Source of the DNA: Melieria omissa
Taxonomy: Eukaryota; Arthropoda; Insecta; Diptera; Ulidiidae
NCBI GenBank assembly: GCA_963971225.1
Contig: OZ020269.1
Span: 106,401,486 to 106,465,485, forward strand
Direction: 5' to 3'
Length of the DNA stretch: 64,000 nt
Under the pieces are notes generated by a model. It was not told the DNA's origin and searched no databases. It saw only the letters and a program-made list of their open reading frames with translations. Position 1 is the stretch's first letter, and each line of letters opens with the position of its first letter. Below are positions 43,531 to 54,889 of the stretch, in pieces. The position numbers and the translations under genes are program-made.

Positions 43531-44512
43531 TCACCAGTATTTAAAGCTCAACATCGTGGAAAGAAGAAGAAGAATCAAGACTTCAGCTTCAATACTTAAA
43601 ATTGTTGTATTTCAACTAGCGAAGCTGCACCTTGAACGATGGGACAAGCCACCCGCACAAGTCACCCGACAGCCAGTGGCCGCAACAGGTGCGATGCGAC
43701 AATTAATTAGAAATAAAACACCGCAACAGGTTCAATGAGAAGTGCAATGACAGTAAACAATCACTGTCATCTGTCAGCGGTCGGTCGACCGTTGCACAGT
43801 CGAGGGACGCAACCCAACGCCCAACGCAGTTAGCAGTGGAAATCAATGGTTTGCCTGGTTGTAAATCAAGTGAAAATGCATTGGCCATCAGCATCGATGC
43901 TCGTTTTTCCCTCTTTCTGCGTTTTATCTGTTTCATCGTTTATTTTTCACCTCAGTTGCCGCCGTCGTTGACTGCGCGACCGCATCGGTTAGCGTTGACG
44001 TTCGCCATTACTTATGTTCACTGCTCAATTAAAGCGGAAAGTTCATGTTGTCTTTATTCCATCTCACCATCAGTCACAACGTTAGGGGTCGCTGTAACCG
44101 ACGACGTTTTCCCAGCACTATGCCAGATCATGGAAAATGAATGAAAAATCACAATTAAATTGCTTGCAAGCCATTTGTCATGTCCAGCAAATTAAACGGT
44201 CACATCCTCCCTTCTGCCGGGGCGACCTATGGTCAGTAGAAAAGTTTGCAAGTTTAGTTTGTTTCGAAGTTGGCGTTTAGAGCGGCGAGAATGGATTGAG
44301 TTAGATGGGAGGGAAGAGAAGAGTGAGGGGAATCGAGATATACAAACAGAGAGAGTTGCTTGGTTAAATGAATTGAGTGCAATTTTCGGACATTAAATTT
44401 AATGATATATTTTTATATCTTTTACATTATTTTTTACAGTGCATGATTTGAATTTCGTGGCAGTTTTTTATTCGACTTCGATTTCTGCTTCTTCTTCTTC
44501 CACCATTACTTT
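43531..44512. other. intergenic, no recognised gene
   Basis: Unique sequence of mixed composition. A 102-codon plus-strand frame at 43836-44144 has a hydrophobic patch but no recognisable family. Nothing else is supported. Confidence 0.4.
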
Positions 44513-45408
44513 TACTTCTACTTCTACTTCTACTTCTACTTCTACTTCTGCTTCTACTTCTACTTCTACTTCTACTTCTACTTCTACTTCTGCTTCTACT
44601 TCTACTTCTACTTCTGCTTCTACTTCTGCTTCTGCTTCTACTTCTACTTCTGCTTCTACTTCTACTTCTACTTCTACTTCTACTTCTACTTCTACTTCTA
44701 CTTCTACTTCTACTTCTACTTCTGCTTCTACTTCTACTTCTACTTCTACTTCTACTTCTACTTCTACTTCTACTTCTACTTCTACTTCTACTTCTACTTC
44801 TACTTCTACTTCTACTTCTACTTCTACTTCTACTTCTACTTCTGCTTCTACTTCTACTTCTACTTCTACTTCTACTTCTACTTCTACTTCTACTTCTGCT
44901 TCTACTTCTGCTTCTGCTTCTACTTCTACTTCTACTTCTACTTCTACTTCTGCTTCTACTTCTACTTCTACTTCTACTTCTACTTCTACTTCTACTTCTA
45001 CTTCTACTTCTACTTCTACTTCTACTTCTACTTCTACTTCTACTTCTACTTCTACTTCTACTTCTACTTCTACTTCTACTTCTACTTCTACTTCTACTTC
45101 TACTTCTACTTCTACTTCTACTTCTACTTCTACTTCTACTTCTACTTCTACTTCTACTTCTTCTTCTTCTTCTACTTCTACTTCTACTTCTACTTCTACT
45201 TCTACTTCTACTTCTACTTCTACTTCTACTTCTACTTCTACTTCTACTTCTGCTTCTACTTCTACTTCTACTTCTACTTCTACTTCTACTTCTACTTCTA
45301 CTTCTACTTCTACTTCTACTTCTACTTCTAATTCTACTTCTACTTCTACTTCTACTTCTACTTCTACTTCTACTTCTACTTCTACTTCTACTTCTACTTC
45401 TACTTCTA
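44513..45408. repeat. (ACTTCT)n hexanucleotide array
   Basis: About 0.9 kb of ACTTCT units, with scattered variants GCTTCT, TCTTCT (a patch near 45160-45170) and one AATTCT. Variant units cluster non-randomly, and the GCTTCT pattern near 44.60-44.66 kb recurs near 44.90-44.96 kb, which suggests unequal exchange within the array. The plus strand reads as a 326-codon Ser-Thr frame, an artefact of the six-base period. Confidence 0.97.
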
Positions 45409-46425
45409 GGTTAGGTTAGGTAGGGAAGGGTGTGTGCGTCCCAAGGGCAGCACTTCCACTCGGAGGCCAAAATGGCCCATTGTGAATCCCTTCATGGAAG
45501 ATTCTGGAGCTAACCAGTGGCTCTCAGTTCGGGGCAAACCAATTCGACCTCTTGATGAAGGAGAGTAGATCCGATATTTCAACTACTGCTGCGCAGGCCA
45601 AGTCTACCAGGAACCTTGACCCCAAGGTGCGGAGTCGGCGTTCCTGCAGAGCCGGGCAGTGGCACAGGTAGTGTTGGATCGTCTCCACTTCTTCCTCATC
45701 TCCACAGCTTCTGCAGACATCACTGGACGAGAGGCACCATTTGACCAGCATAGATCCAATGGCGCAGTGTCCAGTAATGACTCCAACAAGCTGCCTAATA
45801 GAGGTTCGACTCAGGGACAGTACATATCGTGTTTTCCTCACGGAAAGGGAAGGCCATATTGCCCGGCAGGTACTGCTATCAGTTATGCTCCGCCATGAGG
45901 ACTCGATGTAAGTTTTGCTCAACCTGTCAATACGGAAATACAGGGCAGATATCGGAGGGAGCACAGAGTTATCCACTTCGGTGAGAGGTAGGGCGACCCC
46001 CTTTCTTGCCATCTCATCCGCTGCCTCGTTTCCTGCCACTCCAGAGTGGCCCGAAACCCAGCAGAGAGTGACTCGGTGATGGCCGATGCCGCGAAGTGCA
46101 GTGCGACAACTCTGCACTACCTTTAATTTCACAGTCGCTGATTCCAGCGCTTTAAGGGCTGCCTGACTATCCACACAGATTGTGATATCCGTGGGTGATA
46201 ATCCGCTGTCGCGGATTAATTCAGCAACTTCCCAGATTGCATAAATCTCCGCCTGAAAGATGCTATAGAGGTCCGGGAGTCTGAAAGACCGTTGAGCCCC
46301 TAGTACATCTGAGTGGAGACCAGCTCCTATACCTTCCTCCATCTTAGAACCATCTGTGAAGATGGTGATGAAGGCGTCTCTTGTCACACTTGTAAGTCCC
46401 CATTCTTCCCTTGAGGGAAAGGAGG
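45409..46425 (-). mobile_element. 5'-truncated LINE with intact RNase H and zinc-knuckle frame
   Basis: The open frame 46387-45524 (287 codons from the first Met; the frame stays open further upstream to about 46425) encodes an RNase H domain: TIFTDGSKMEEG, the Glu in FQAEIYA, VDSQAALKAL and WVSGHSGVAGNEAADEMA. A C-terminal LTGH-like segment (GVITGHCAIG) and a zinc knuckle CRSCGDEEEVETIQHYLCHC follow. The 3' UTR ends in minus-strand CCTACCTAACCTAACC. TACTTCTA flanks both ends (45401-45408, 46426-46433), a possible 8-bp target duplication. The reverse transcriptase is absent. This layout is typical of the R1/LOA group. Confidence 0.85.
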
Positions 46426-46433
46426 TACTTCTA

Positions 46434-47869
46434 ACTATAACCTCTTCTTTTCTCTTTTTTCATTTCCTCAGTTTCTTTCCTAAACTTTTTACACATTAAA
46501 CAACAAATGACTTTTTAAAACTGCAAATTGAAATTCAATAACTAAAAAATACAACAACAAACACAATGAGTCCAAATACCACTAAAAACAAAGATGTTCT
46601 ACTAAAATGAGAGTTTAATTCTTGTAATGTTCATGAAAATCTTTAATACCAGTCACAGAAAGTGCAGTTAATGCATTGCCACCTTGTTAAAATTCCATAA
46701 AAAAAGGGTGTCCCCACACATCCAAACAGAAGCAAGTCAGATCATTCAACGCCCTCACCCAAAACTTTCAATGTCTTCCCCAACATTCCAGTTGCTTGCT
46801 TCCGAACAGCAATTTATTTCTTTTTAATTTTGTTGTTACTATTTTTTACAGCTTGTTTTCATTAAATATGGCAACATTGCTGCGAGCAATAACGGTAAGT
46901 CTACATGCAAATTATGCAGTTATGAAAGAGCGCTCACAAAGCAATTTCATCCTGCGGCTGCTTGCTGTGCTGTGCTGTAACCTCTTTCCAAGGTTAATTG
47001 TAAGAAAATTCCATTAGAAAAGCATTAAAGTGTAAAATTGACTGAACTCTACGATAAGCTGAATCCTTGCTGTTTTTTGCTGTTTTTGTAGAAAAATTAA
47101 TTTAAAGACTCTAAAAATGTGTCCATTTCTTTAGAAATTTATGGCAAACAGTTCAAGTTTTGCTTGCATCCCAATCATTCCTGGCCTTCAGTAAAGTTGA
47201 AATTAACTCCCCTCTCACTCACTGCCACCGCGCAAACGGCCAATCAGAGTCAAGAAGTTGCCGCCACGCTCAGTCACTTTGCATAATCAACTCGCTAAAC
47301 TGTCAAATGAAACGAGTTCGCTCATATGCTTAGAATTTACCGTTGCGCACACCTGTCCGTAAATTCGCCGACTCGACACACCCGCGTAAAGTTGCTTCCT
47401 AATCTGCGGCTTTAGCGGCGCTTTTCGAATCCTTTGAGCAGCACAGCTTTGGCGCGCACAATGCCAGCCACCTGCACTTGGCGCCCTTCTCTCTCTCTTT
47501 CGGTGCCCCTGTGGTTCGCCATTGGCATTGTTCGATTGTTCAATGTGGCCGTTATTATGTACCGCGCACTCGGGCTGCACGCGACCTCAGTGTCGATTCA
47601 GTGCGGCATTTAACTGGTGCAGCGTATGGCAAGTGGATTTTCTTGTACGAGTATGTCGTAGTGCAGCAAGTGGTTGCCACATGTTTTGTATATGAAACCC
47701 CTATACTCAGAAAGGTGCATACAAATGCCCTTCAACAAATCAATTTTAAATGCTTCCTTCCTTATCCGTCCTTCCTAAGTCGTTACAGAACAGACGGTCT
47801 AGAAAGTGTACGAAGAGTGTTCAGTTGATATTTGATACTTTTCCTATAGTCCGTACACAGGGTTACTTA
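46434..47869. other. intergenic, no recognised gene
   Basis: T-rich patch at 46.43-46.50 kb, then unique sequence. The part 47.2-47.65 kb is GC-richer with a CCAAT word (47239) and short frames on both strands but no domain. It may be regulatory; nothing firm can be said. Confidence 0.4.
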
Positions 47870-48265
47870 GTTGACTGGCGATAACAACCTGTTTCCAGGC
47901 GCCTCTGCCTTGCTCGCTTCTTCTCCAGTTGCTCGCACTTACAAATGATAGGGCGTCTTCAAATCTCTCCTTCTACCGAAGACCCGGTTTCCCTCTTCGC
48001 CGATGACGACTAACTGCCGCATCGAACACCTCTTTCGCCGGAGCTACATTGTTCATGAGGAAGACATGGCCAAGCCAACGTTTTCACGGGATGTTGATTC
48101 GCTGTGCTACACTCATGTCTTTAAAGTTTAAAAAGCTTGCTGTTGGTTCATACTCGATAGCCGTTGAAAATGCGAACAGAACATAGATTTTGCGATGCAC
48201 CTTCCTCTCGAACAACCCAAGGGCCGCTAGGTCGTTTTGCGACAGTGTCCATGCCCGGACGAATA
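47870..48265 (-). mobile_element. RTE-like LINE, 3' part split by a nested LINE
   Basis: The sequence aligns with 4440-4930 (shared words include ACATGGCCAAGCCAACG/ATATGGCTAAGTTAACG and TTGGTTCAWACTCGATAG). It is the C-terminal coding end of the RTE-like reverse transcriptase on the minus strand. The alignment breaks near GTCCATGC, exactly where the poly(T) of the nested element starts, and resumes after about 51.72 kb. Confidence 0.65.
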
Positions 48266-50746
48266 TTTTTTTTTTTTTTTTTTTTTTTTAAACAGGAACA
48301 AACGCGCAGGGGATGACCCCTATTAATGCGAAGCATTGCGTTGGTTCAGGAAGGATATAAAGGTTAGGAGATAGGGTTATGAGTGAAGTGGTTATGGACT
48401 CTTGCCTTGAACCCATCGAGATCATAAGTGCTGGGGAAAATATCCGCAGGGAGACCATTCCACAACCGCGCTGTACGGGCCAGAAACGAACTTTCCCTGT
48501 AGTGCGTAGTGCGCTGGAACATCGTTTCGACGTGGAATGCATGGGCGCCAGTGTTCGAACGGGTTGCCCGGGGGAATACCCGGAGTGATGGCATCAAGCT
48601 GCTCATCTCCACTGAGCAGTTACCGAAAAAGTATCGGTAAAATAACACCACACATGCCACGTTTCGACGATGTTCCAAGGAGTCAATAGAGCTGGATGCC
48701 CTACTGTCCCCTATAAGTTTAATCGCACGGTTTTGCACCCGATCGAGGAGCTCCAAATGGGCTTTTGAAGCCCCCGCCCAGAGGTGCGAGTTAAACTCCA
48801 TTTTAGGTCGGATATAGGTGGTGTAAATAATGCGGAGATCAGACGGAGTGAAATATTTTTTGCACCGCTTTAGGAAGCCGAGGCACTTGGCTGCTTCTTT
48901 CGACACGCCAAAAATATGATCGTTCCAACGAAGATCGTTCTTAATGGACATGCCCAGAACATCAAGAGCTGCCGATTCCGCAATACCCACACCACCCATA
49001 ACCAGGGATGAGTTGGGATGTGGGGAGACTCGCTTGTGGGATAACAGGCAACATTGGGTCTTGCGGGGATTAAAATCGACCCTGTTCGCTTGACCCCACT
49101 TGGAGATTGTTTGTAGGTCGCTATTAAGTGTGTCATTCATACGGCGCCGTTCTCTCTCAATCTCCACAGAGCTTGGACGCTTTGTGAAAGAGTATGAATG
49201 ACAAATGGTGCTGTCATCCGCAAACGAGTAGATGGGATTCTTCGTCGACGACAACAGGTCGTTGATGAAGATCAGGAAGAGGGTTGGAGAAAGGACCGAA
49301 CCCTGCGGCACTCCCGCGCTAAGGGAATGCTTTTCCGAGGCTATGCCGTCTACTACAACACGAATAGAGCGATCATAGAGGAAGCTCGTAATCCAACGAG
49401 AGAAGGTACTACCGACACCATAGGCAATCAATTTTGACACGAGTGCTTTATGCCACACCCGGTCAAAGGCCTTGGAAATATCCAATGCAACAACCTTGCT
49501 TTCACCGAGGTTTAGAATGCTATGGTTCCATTTCTCGGTGAGGACCGCCATAAGGTCTCCCGTCGATCGTTGTCTTCGGAAGCCGTATTGGCGGTCACTT
49601 AGCAGTCTATTGTGCTCCAGATATTTCACAAGGTTGAAGTTTACAATGCTTTCCATTACTTTGGAAAGCACCGAACAGATTGCTATAGGTCGGTAGTTCG
49701 CAGGGTCAGTAGTCTTGCCTTTTTTAGGAACTGGTTGAACATTTGCTACCTTCCAACATGTCGGAAATACACCTGTGGTGTATGACATGTTGAAAAGTTT
49801 GCGTAATGGACAAGCCAGTGAGGTAGCGCACTTTTGCAAAACAAGGGCTGGAATGCCGTCCGGCCCTGAAGCCTTATTTACATCGAGATTTGCAAGCACT
49901 CTTTTAACTACCCGTGTTCGAAAATGAATTTCTGGCATAGAGCAAGATACGTTTTCGACTACGGGTAGTGGTTGATCGCTGGGGGGCAGGGAGGAATTCT
50001 CTGCGAAAATTTTAGCCAACAAATTAGCTTTATCAACCGAGTGAGTGATGATCTGATCATTGTTAAGAAGAGTTGGAATTGAAGATGATGTTTGATTCTT
50101 CACCTTCTTAACGAATGACCAGAAGTTCTGACTACCACGCTGGCATTGAAGAACTTTTTTCCTTTGGCGCTGTTCGTGCAGAAACTTTTGGCACCTTAGG
50201 ATGGCATTGCATCGATTTCTAGCCTGTTTACGCAGCTGTTCAGTGGTGGCATTTTTATTTGCCTGCCATGCTCTGAAAGCTTCCTCTTTAGACCTGACAG
50301 CAATTCTGCATGTCTCATTAAACCAAATATTGTCCTTAGGTTTAATGCAAATTTGCTTATTGGGGATGAAGGACCGCATTCCCAATAATATTATTTCTTC
50401 AACCATTTTGGCTGCGGCATTCATGTTTTTATCAAGAAAACACAATTTCCAATTGAAGTGGGCGAAAAACTCATTAAGTCCACTCCAGTTAGCTTTCTCA
50501 TACATCCACACTAGGCGCTTCGGGGCTAAGAGCGAAGCATTGCGGATAGAAGAGTATGGGAAAGACGCCAAAATCGTACAATGGTCCGAGTTTCCAAGAG
50601 GTGCGTGCATTTCAACATCGTATTTTTCATGATGTGAAGTGAGAAAAAGGTCTAGAGTATTGAGAGCTTGCCCCGCAACGCAGGGGATATGCGTTGGTTC
50701 ATGCACTAATTGAGTCAAGTTATTAGACTCGGCAAAGAGCTCGACA

Positions 50747-51080
50747 GAGCAGCCGCCGTGGCTCAGTTGGTTAGTGCGCGGTCCAACGAGTCGCATGCAG
50801 AGCGACGCAAGATCGAATACTGCATGTAGTAACACCTAAAAAAAATAACGGGAAACTCGTTTTCTCTTTCGGTGGCTGTCCTCTCAGCTCGAAATGGCAA
50901 ACCTCTGAGAGTAAAAATTGCCTATGAAAAAGCTCCCAAAATGCCGTTCGGAACCGGCATAAAACTGTAGGTCCCTTCCACCCGCGTACAAAATTCACAC
51001 GCACAACACGGGTGGTTGCGGGAAGCTAGGCCTTAGTCTCGCGTAAGCGGGCTGTCGTGCCAATCAATTATAAAATTATT
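50747..51080 (+). mobile_element. tRNA-derived SINE inserted in the LINE endonuclease
   Basis: A 334-bp insertion is flanked by an exact 13-bp duplication AAAGAGCTCGACA (50734-50746 and 51081-51093). The 5' end carries a Pol III-like head: box A GTGGCTCAGTTGG near 50759 and a degenerate box B AAGATCGAATACTG near 50810. A body of about 200 bp follows, and the 3' end is AATTATAAAATTATT. Removing insert and one repeat leaves the LINE frame in phase. The tRNA-like head most resembles the start of the tRNA-Ile type (TAGCTCAGTTGGTTAG). Confidence 0.85.
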
Positions 51081-51655
51081 AAAGAGCTCGACAAATAAGC
51101 CTTCAGGAGTTGTGTGGCTGGAATGGCGTAGCCAATTGGAATTATGAATATTGAAATCACCAGCAACTACAATTTCACTATTCGGATACGATTCCAGAAT
51201 CTGAGAAATAGAATCAGAGAGAAGATCAAACTTGTTATAAGTAAAATCTCTCCCTGAATTTGGGCTTCTATATAGGAAGCAAAAGTGCAGAATGTGCGAC
51301 TGGATATTGAATTTAACCCACATGGAGCTAAATTCGGCATCCGTCGTGTATAGTTGTTGCTGGCACTGGTACGCAACATTACTGCACACATAAATGGCAA
51401 GACCCCTGTGAGGAGAGAATAATGGCAGTAGGTGGTAACCAGGGATGTGAAAATCCAGTGGATCTGCATCCCCACACACCTGGGTTTCACTTAGTGCCAT
51501 TACATGGGGTTTATGGAGGTTAACAAACGCGTATACAGCAAAAAAGTTCGCCCTGAGCCCGCGCACGTTACAGAAGGCTATACGGAATTTGTCCAGCACC
51601 ATGGCCTGGGTGGGCTAAAGGACAAGGAAAGTAGCCGGGAATGCGATCTGCCGCA

Positions 51656-51720
51656 CTAAGAAATTGATTATGCTCTGTGGTAAGTGTTATGCCTTTACCA
51701 CAGAACAGTCAATTTCTCAG
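51656..51720. repeat. 65-nt inverted repeat at the LINE 5' boundary
   Basis: CTAAGAAATTGATTATGCTCTGTGGTAA pairs with the reverse complement of TTTACCACAGAACAGTCAATTTCTCAG, leaving a loop of about ten bases. The arms are nearly complementary. It lies just upstream of the LINE start codon, so it may be LINE 5' UTR or a separate small foldback insertion. Confidence 0.7.
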
Positions 51721-51724
51721 TGTC

Positions 51725-52960
51725 GAACACGACCGCATGTAGCGCCACTGAATACGGACGGAGGATATGAACAGAATTAGCGTCCTAAAGAGTGAAAGTT
51801 TTGTCAGTCGAGAGAGATCTCTTTTACTCAATTCCCTAACGAGGCGGTAGTATCATCTATTGGCCAGTGTAATTCTTCGCTTAATTTCCAGACTGACATC
51901 ATTGCTGCCGTTTACGGCGGTGCCAAGGTTAAAAAAAACTTTAACAACTTTAAAGTATATCTGTTGGTCTCGACATTAGACCCTGCTCGCTGTGAGTCTC
52001 TGCGTGTAGACAGCATATACTTTGTTTTGCCCTCATTTCCCTGTAGACCCATTTCTGGCAAATTATCTATCGGTTGCCATAAAGACAGCGGTGAAATCTC
52101 ACTTCCTACGCCAGATGACGTCAATGCCATCATCGTAGACAATGAGATGGGCACTCAAGGTGAAGATGTACACCGGCCTTGAGCAGAACGCTCTCCATGG
52201 TGAAGTTGAAGATGTCGCTTGATAAAGGATCGCCCTGTCTGAAGTCTCGAATGGTATCAAATGAGCCGGAGAGACCACTTCCAACCAACTCCCCAAAGTC
52301 TCATGAGTTTTGCAGGGATACCAAGTTCAGACAATGTGGAGTACATATATGCGATCCCTTATGGGGCACGACAAAGAACCGCCTTGTGTGAAGCCTAGAA
52401 CGGTATCGCATGGATTTCACGAGGTCACTTCCAACCTTAACGCAGTTGTGGGTATTAACATACTTGTTCTCACTCTGTAAAGACTCACAAGCTTTGCAGG
52501 GATACTAAGTTCACACAATGTGGAGTATATGTGATCCCTTTTGGAGCATGACAAAGGATCACCTTGTCTGAAGACTCGGAAATGGTTAGAAAAATCGAAA
52601 TGGTTGGAAAGATTACTTCCAATTTTGGTGGAGCTGCAGGTATTGTTAAAGCTCGCTCTGCAAAGACTCCCGTGATTTACAGGAGTACCAAGTTCAGGCA
52701 ATGTGGAGTATATGCGATATCTTATCGGGAGTGTATGCGATCCCTTATGGGGCATGACAAGGGATCACTTTGTCTGAAGATCAGAACGGTATCGCAAGGG
52801 TTGGAGGGGTCACATCCAACCTTGACAGAGTTGCGGATACCAAGTTCAGACAATGCGTGGTATATGTGATACCTTATCGGGTCATAAAATGCTTTGTAAT
52901 CCATAACACATAGGGTTGTCAAGACGGCACGTGTTCTCATTCTAAGGTTCTCGGTCGACT
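51725..52960 (-). mobile_element. RTE-like LINE, 5' part with tandemly repeated RT segment
   Basis: The alignment to the element at 4.9-5.5 kb resumes here (TTTTGTCAGTCGAGAGAGAT, TTTACGGCGGTGCCAAG, GAGTCTCTGCGTGTAGACAG), with minus-strand translation TKYMLSTRRDSQRAGS. Between about 52.16 and 52.94 kb, a segment encoding IRDRIYSTLSELGIPAK ... PFDTxxGFRQGDPLSC recurs at least four times in direct orientation (see separate entry). Frames are broken. Confidence 0.7.
52160..52945 (-). repeat. tandem copies of a reverse transcriptase segment
   Basis: The plus strand has four boxes GATCRCCYTGTCTGAAG near 52224, 52376 (AACCGCCTTGTGTGAAG), 52557 and 52763 (spacing 152, 181, 206). Each encodes, on the minus strand, a version of the FRQGDPLSC motif (for example IFRQSDPLSCP and VFRQGDPLSCS). 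Between the boxes, AAGTTCAGACAATGTGGAGTA (encoding YSTLxEL) also recurs near 52322, 52506, 52690 and 52840. Confidence 0.75.
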
Positions 52961-54106
52961 AGCTTTTTCGTTAGGGCTGTCCGTATACATGGAAATGCCC
53001 AAGCAGTCTTGGACAATTGCATCAGTCCTAACAGTTCCAGTTTCATCGTCCCAATTCCCACAATCTCTATTTCCACAGTTCTAGTTCTCACAGTCCCAGT
53101 TCATACACTTTCATCGCTCTGCTCCCATCTGACTCCATCTTTTGTTCCTACAAAAATAATGTAAAATTTTTCGGTCCTATCTGGCAACTCTACGTTAATG
53201 CTAACGCGTCGGTGAAAACTCAAATTGACTGCAGTTCAATGGAAAAGTATAAAAGCGAACCATTTAATGCGCTGGAGGAGGCAGCCGTGCTGTGGCAAAA
53301 TGTTCGCTTTTTGTAGTTTTTCGCACGCTTTCTGTCGGGCAATGGGAACACAGTGGCCACAGGAAACGGAAATGATGCAACTTTTCCTTCTTATATTAGT
53401 CAACGTTTTCCCTTTTTTGCAATTGGCTTTTTTTTTGCTTGCATTTCATTTTAACATTTTTGTTTTTATTTTTTAGTTTTCCTTGTGAAAGCATTTTGCA
53501 CAAGGTCATTTCAATGTCATTGCTCATGTTTTCGCTGCTGGAGCTGCAAATGGAAAAATGCAAACAAAAAAGGAAAGCAATAGCCACTCCTTGTTGCAAG
53601 TTGTAGGTGGCAAATATTGTTATTGCATTTGATGTTCATGTTGTTGTTGTTGTTGTTGGTGGTGTTTTTGTTGTTTTTGCCATTTACTATACACATTGCG
53701 TTTATCATTTAATTTAATGGAATTTCACGTAGCGCTCGTAAATTTTGATGTATGCCAGTTGAACTGAGCTGTTTGTTCGATGTTTGTTGTTGTTTACATT
53801 GCTACTGTTGTTTTGTTCTTGTTGTTGTTGTTATTTTAGCTATATTTTCTTCAGTTATTGCGCCAATGCCGAATCCATATCCCTTGGCCCTACAGATTTG
53901 CTTCGTTGCATTGCTTGCAGTTGCAATCAAAGGGCAAAAGAATGGTTGCATTTTATGATACATACAGGGTGTTGCAACAGATAAGTTGGGGCTTTTTTAA
54001 CAGTTAAACATTTGCTAAGGATATGCTGACATACTTCAACAAGTAGTTCAGGAGCAGATGGACTTTAGCTGTGACGCCAGGGTGTTGAAATTATGTTTAG
54101 ACACAA
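52961..54106. other. intergenic with GTT runs
   Basis: No gene is supported. CAGTTCCAGTTTC/CCAGTTC-type short words recur at 53.03-53.11 kb. GTT runs lie at about 53640-53685 and 53784-53836. Low-complexity frames lack domains. Confidence 0.45.
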
Positions 54107-54178
54107 CCTACCAAGTCCACAAATTCTACTGAGTCCACAACATCTACTGAGTCCACAAAACCTACCGAGTCCACTTTA
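54107..54178. repeat. 18-bp minisatellite, four units
   Basis: CTACYRAGTCCACAA-type units repeat four times at 18-bp spacing. The minus strand reads as repeats of a VDSVxxVDS-like peptide, an artefact of the period. Confidence 0.75.
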
Positions 54179-54699
54179 CAAATAGAGAAGAGTGAGATGA
54201 CAAAACTGTGTTCAGTGAGGTTGAGATCCCAGTTGTTATTGATGGTTGAAAACACTATCACTAAACGATTTGAAAAGATCGTATCGATCTTCGTCCGAAC
54301 GCATAAATCAAAAGGGTTGTCAAGCAACAAAGAACAGAGATGTTAAAAAAAGAACACTAAGGTTAAACACTGCCGATACGAACCGCCGAGATCGCGGAGT
54401 AGAAAAAGGGGAAGCTTAAGACAGAAGGAGAAGGGAAGGGTGGGACTAGAGTTGGGATCGACAGTTTAATAAACACAGCACTCATTTAGCCACAAGGCCT
54501 TTAGACTGCCTGATCGGTGTAATGGGTCACACAACTTTTGAGCTCAAAAGCATTTGAAACCATATTTGTAGCTTACAATTGTTGTAAAATACAGATATTT
54601 TGGAGGCATTTAAGCCCCCAAAACCCCCGTGCCTGCAAACCTGAGTAGATCCCAAGCCGAGATTTTCACAATGAAATAGATCGCACGAACGATAGGACT
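54179..54699. other. intergenic, no recognised feature
   Basis: Nothing is recognised between the minisatellite and the LINE remnant. Confidence 0.45.
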
Positions 54700-54889
54700 A
54701 ATTGACTTATCTCCAACCAACCTGATCTGATGTGTGAACAGTGAGGTGGAAACCAAGGCAGTAGACTCTCACACTGTCAAATAAAAATCAAGCAAAGAGC
54801 ACAACATCAAAATTTACTTGGTGCCTGGGCACAATGGACACTTGGCAACAACGGAGCGAATGAACTGAACCGAATGTAATCGGGGCTGA
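54700..54889 (+). mobile_element. older LINE, RNase H fragment (5' side of the insertion)
   Basis: Plus-strand translation near 54808-54870 reads NIKIYLVPGHNGHLATTERMN, a decayed RNase H segment (LxWVPGHNGxxGNExADxL). The same segment and its upstream flank occur in the remnant at 15.62-15.77 kb. The coding sequence is interrupted at TAATCGGGGCTGA by a younger LINE and continues after 57614. Confidence 0.65.

Larger units (their letters stand above)
48266..51724 (-). mobile_element. APE-type LINE with poly(A) tail, interrupted by a SINE
   Basis: Minus-strand retrotransposon. The frame opens at ATG 51602, with an in-frame TAG five codons upstream, and encodes an APE endonuclease: FCNVRGLR, ALSETQV, FLYRSPNSGR and VVAGDFNIHNSNW. 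It is cut by a SINE at 51080-50747. The frame resumes at 50746 with the rest of the endonuclease (LGNSDH), then a reverse transcriptase with VVALDISKAFDRVWHKAL, AGVPQGSVLSPTLFL and a FADD catalytic box, ending TAG/TGA-terminated at 48364 after about 794 codons. About 75 nt of 3' UTR leads to an A24 tail (48266-48289 as T). No RNase H. The CR1/Jockey-type group fits. The 5' limit is uncertain. Confidence 0.88.

Noticed and set aside
43836..44144. A 102-codon frame with a hydrophobic segment
   Set aside because: No family is recognised and no second exon or conserved start context is visible. It could be chance in GC-neutral sequence.
44439..45419. A 326-codon Ser/Thr repeat protein on the plus strand
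   Set aside because: It is wholly explained by the ACTTCT hexanucleotide period. All frames of a six-base repeat without stop words stay open. No promoter, splice or non-repeat coding sequence supports a gene.
45405..45425. GGTTAGGTTAGG taken as telomeric TTAGG repeats
   Set aside because: Only about two units are present and they are the 3' tail of a LINE. Flies lack TTAGG telomeres. Similar CTAACC words end another LINE at 58.08 kb.
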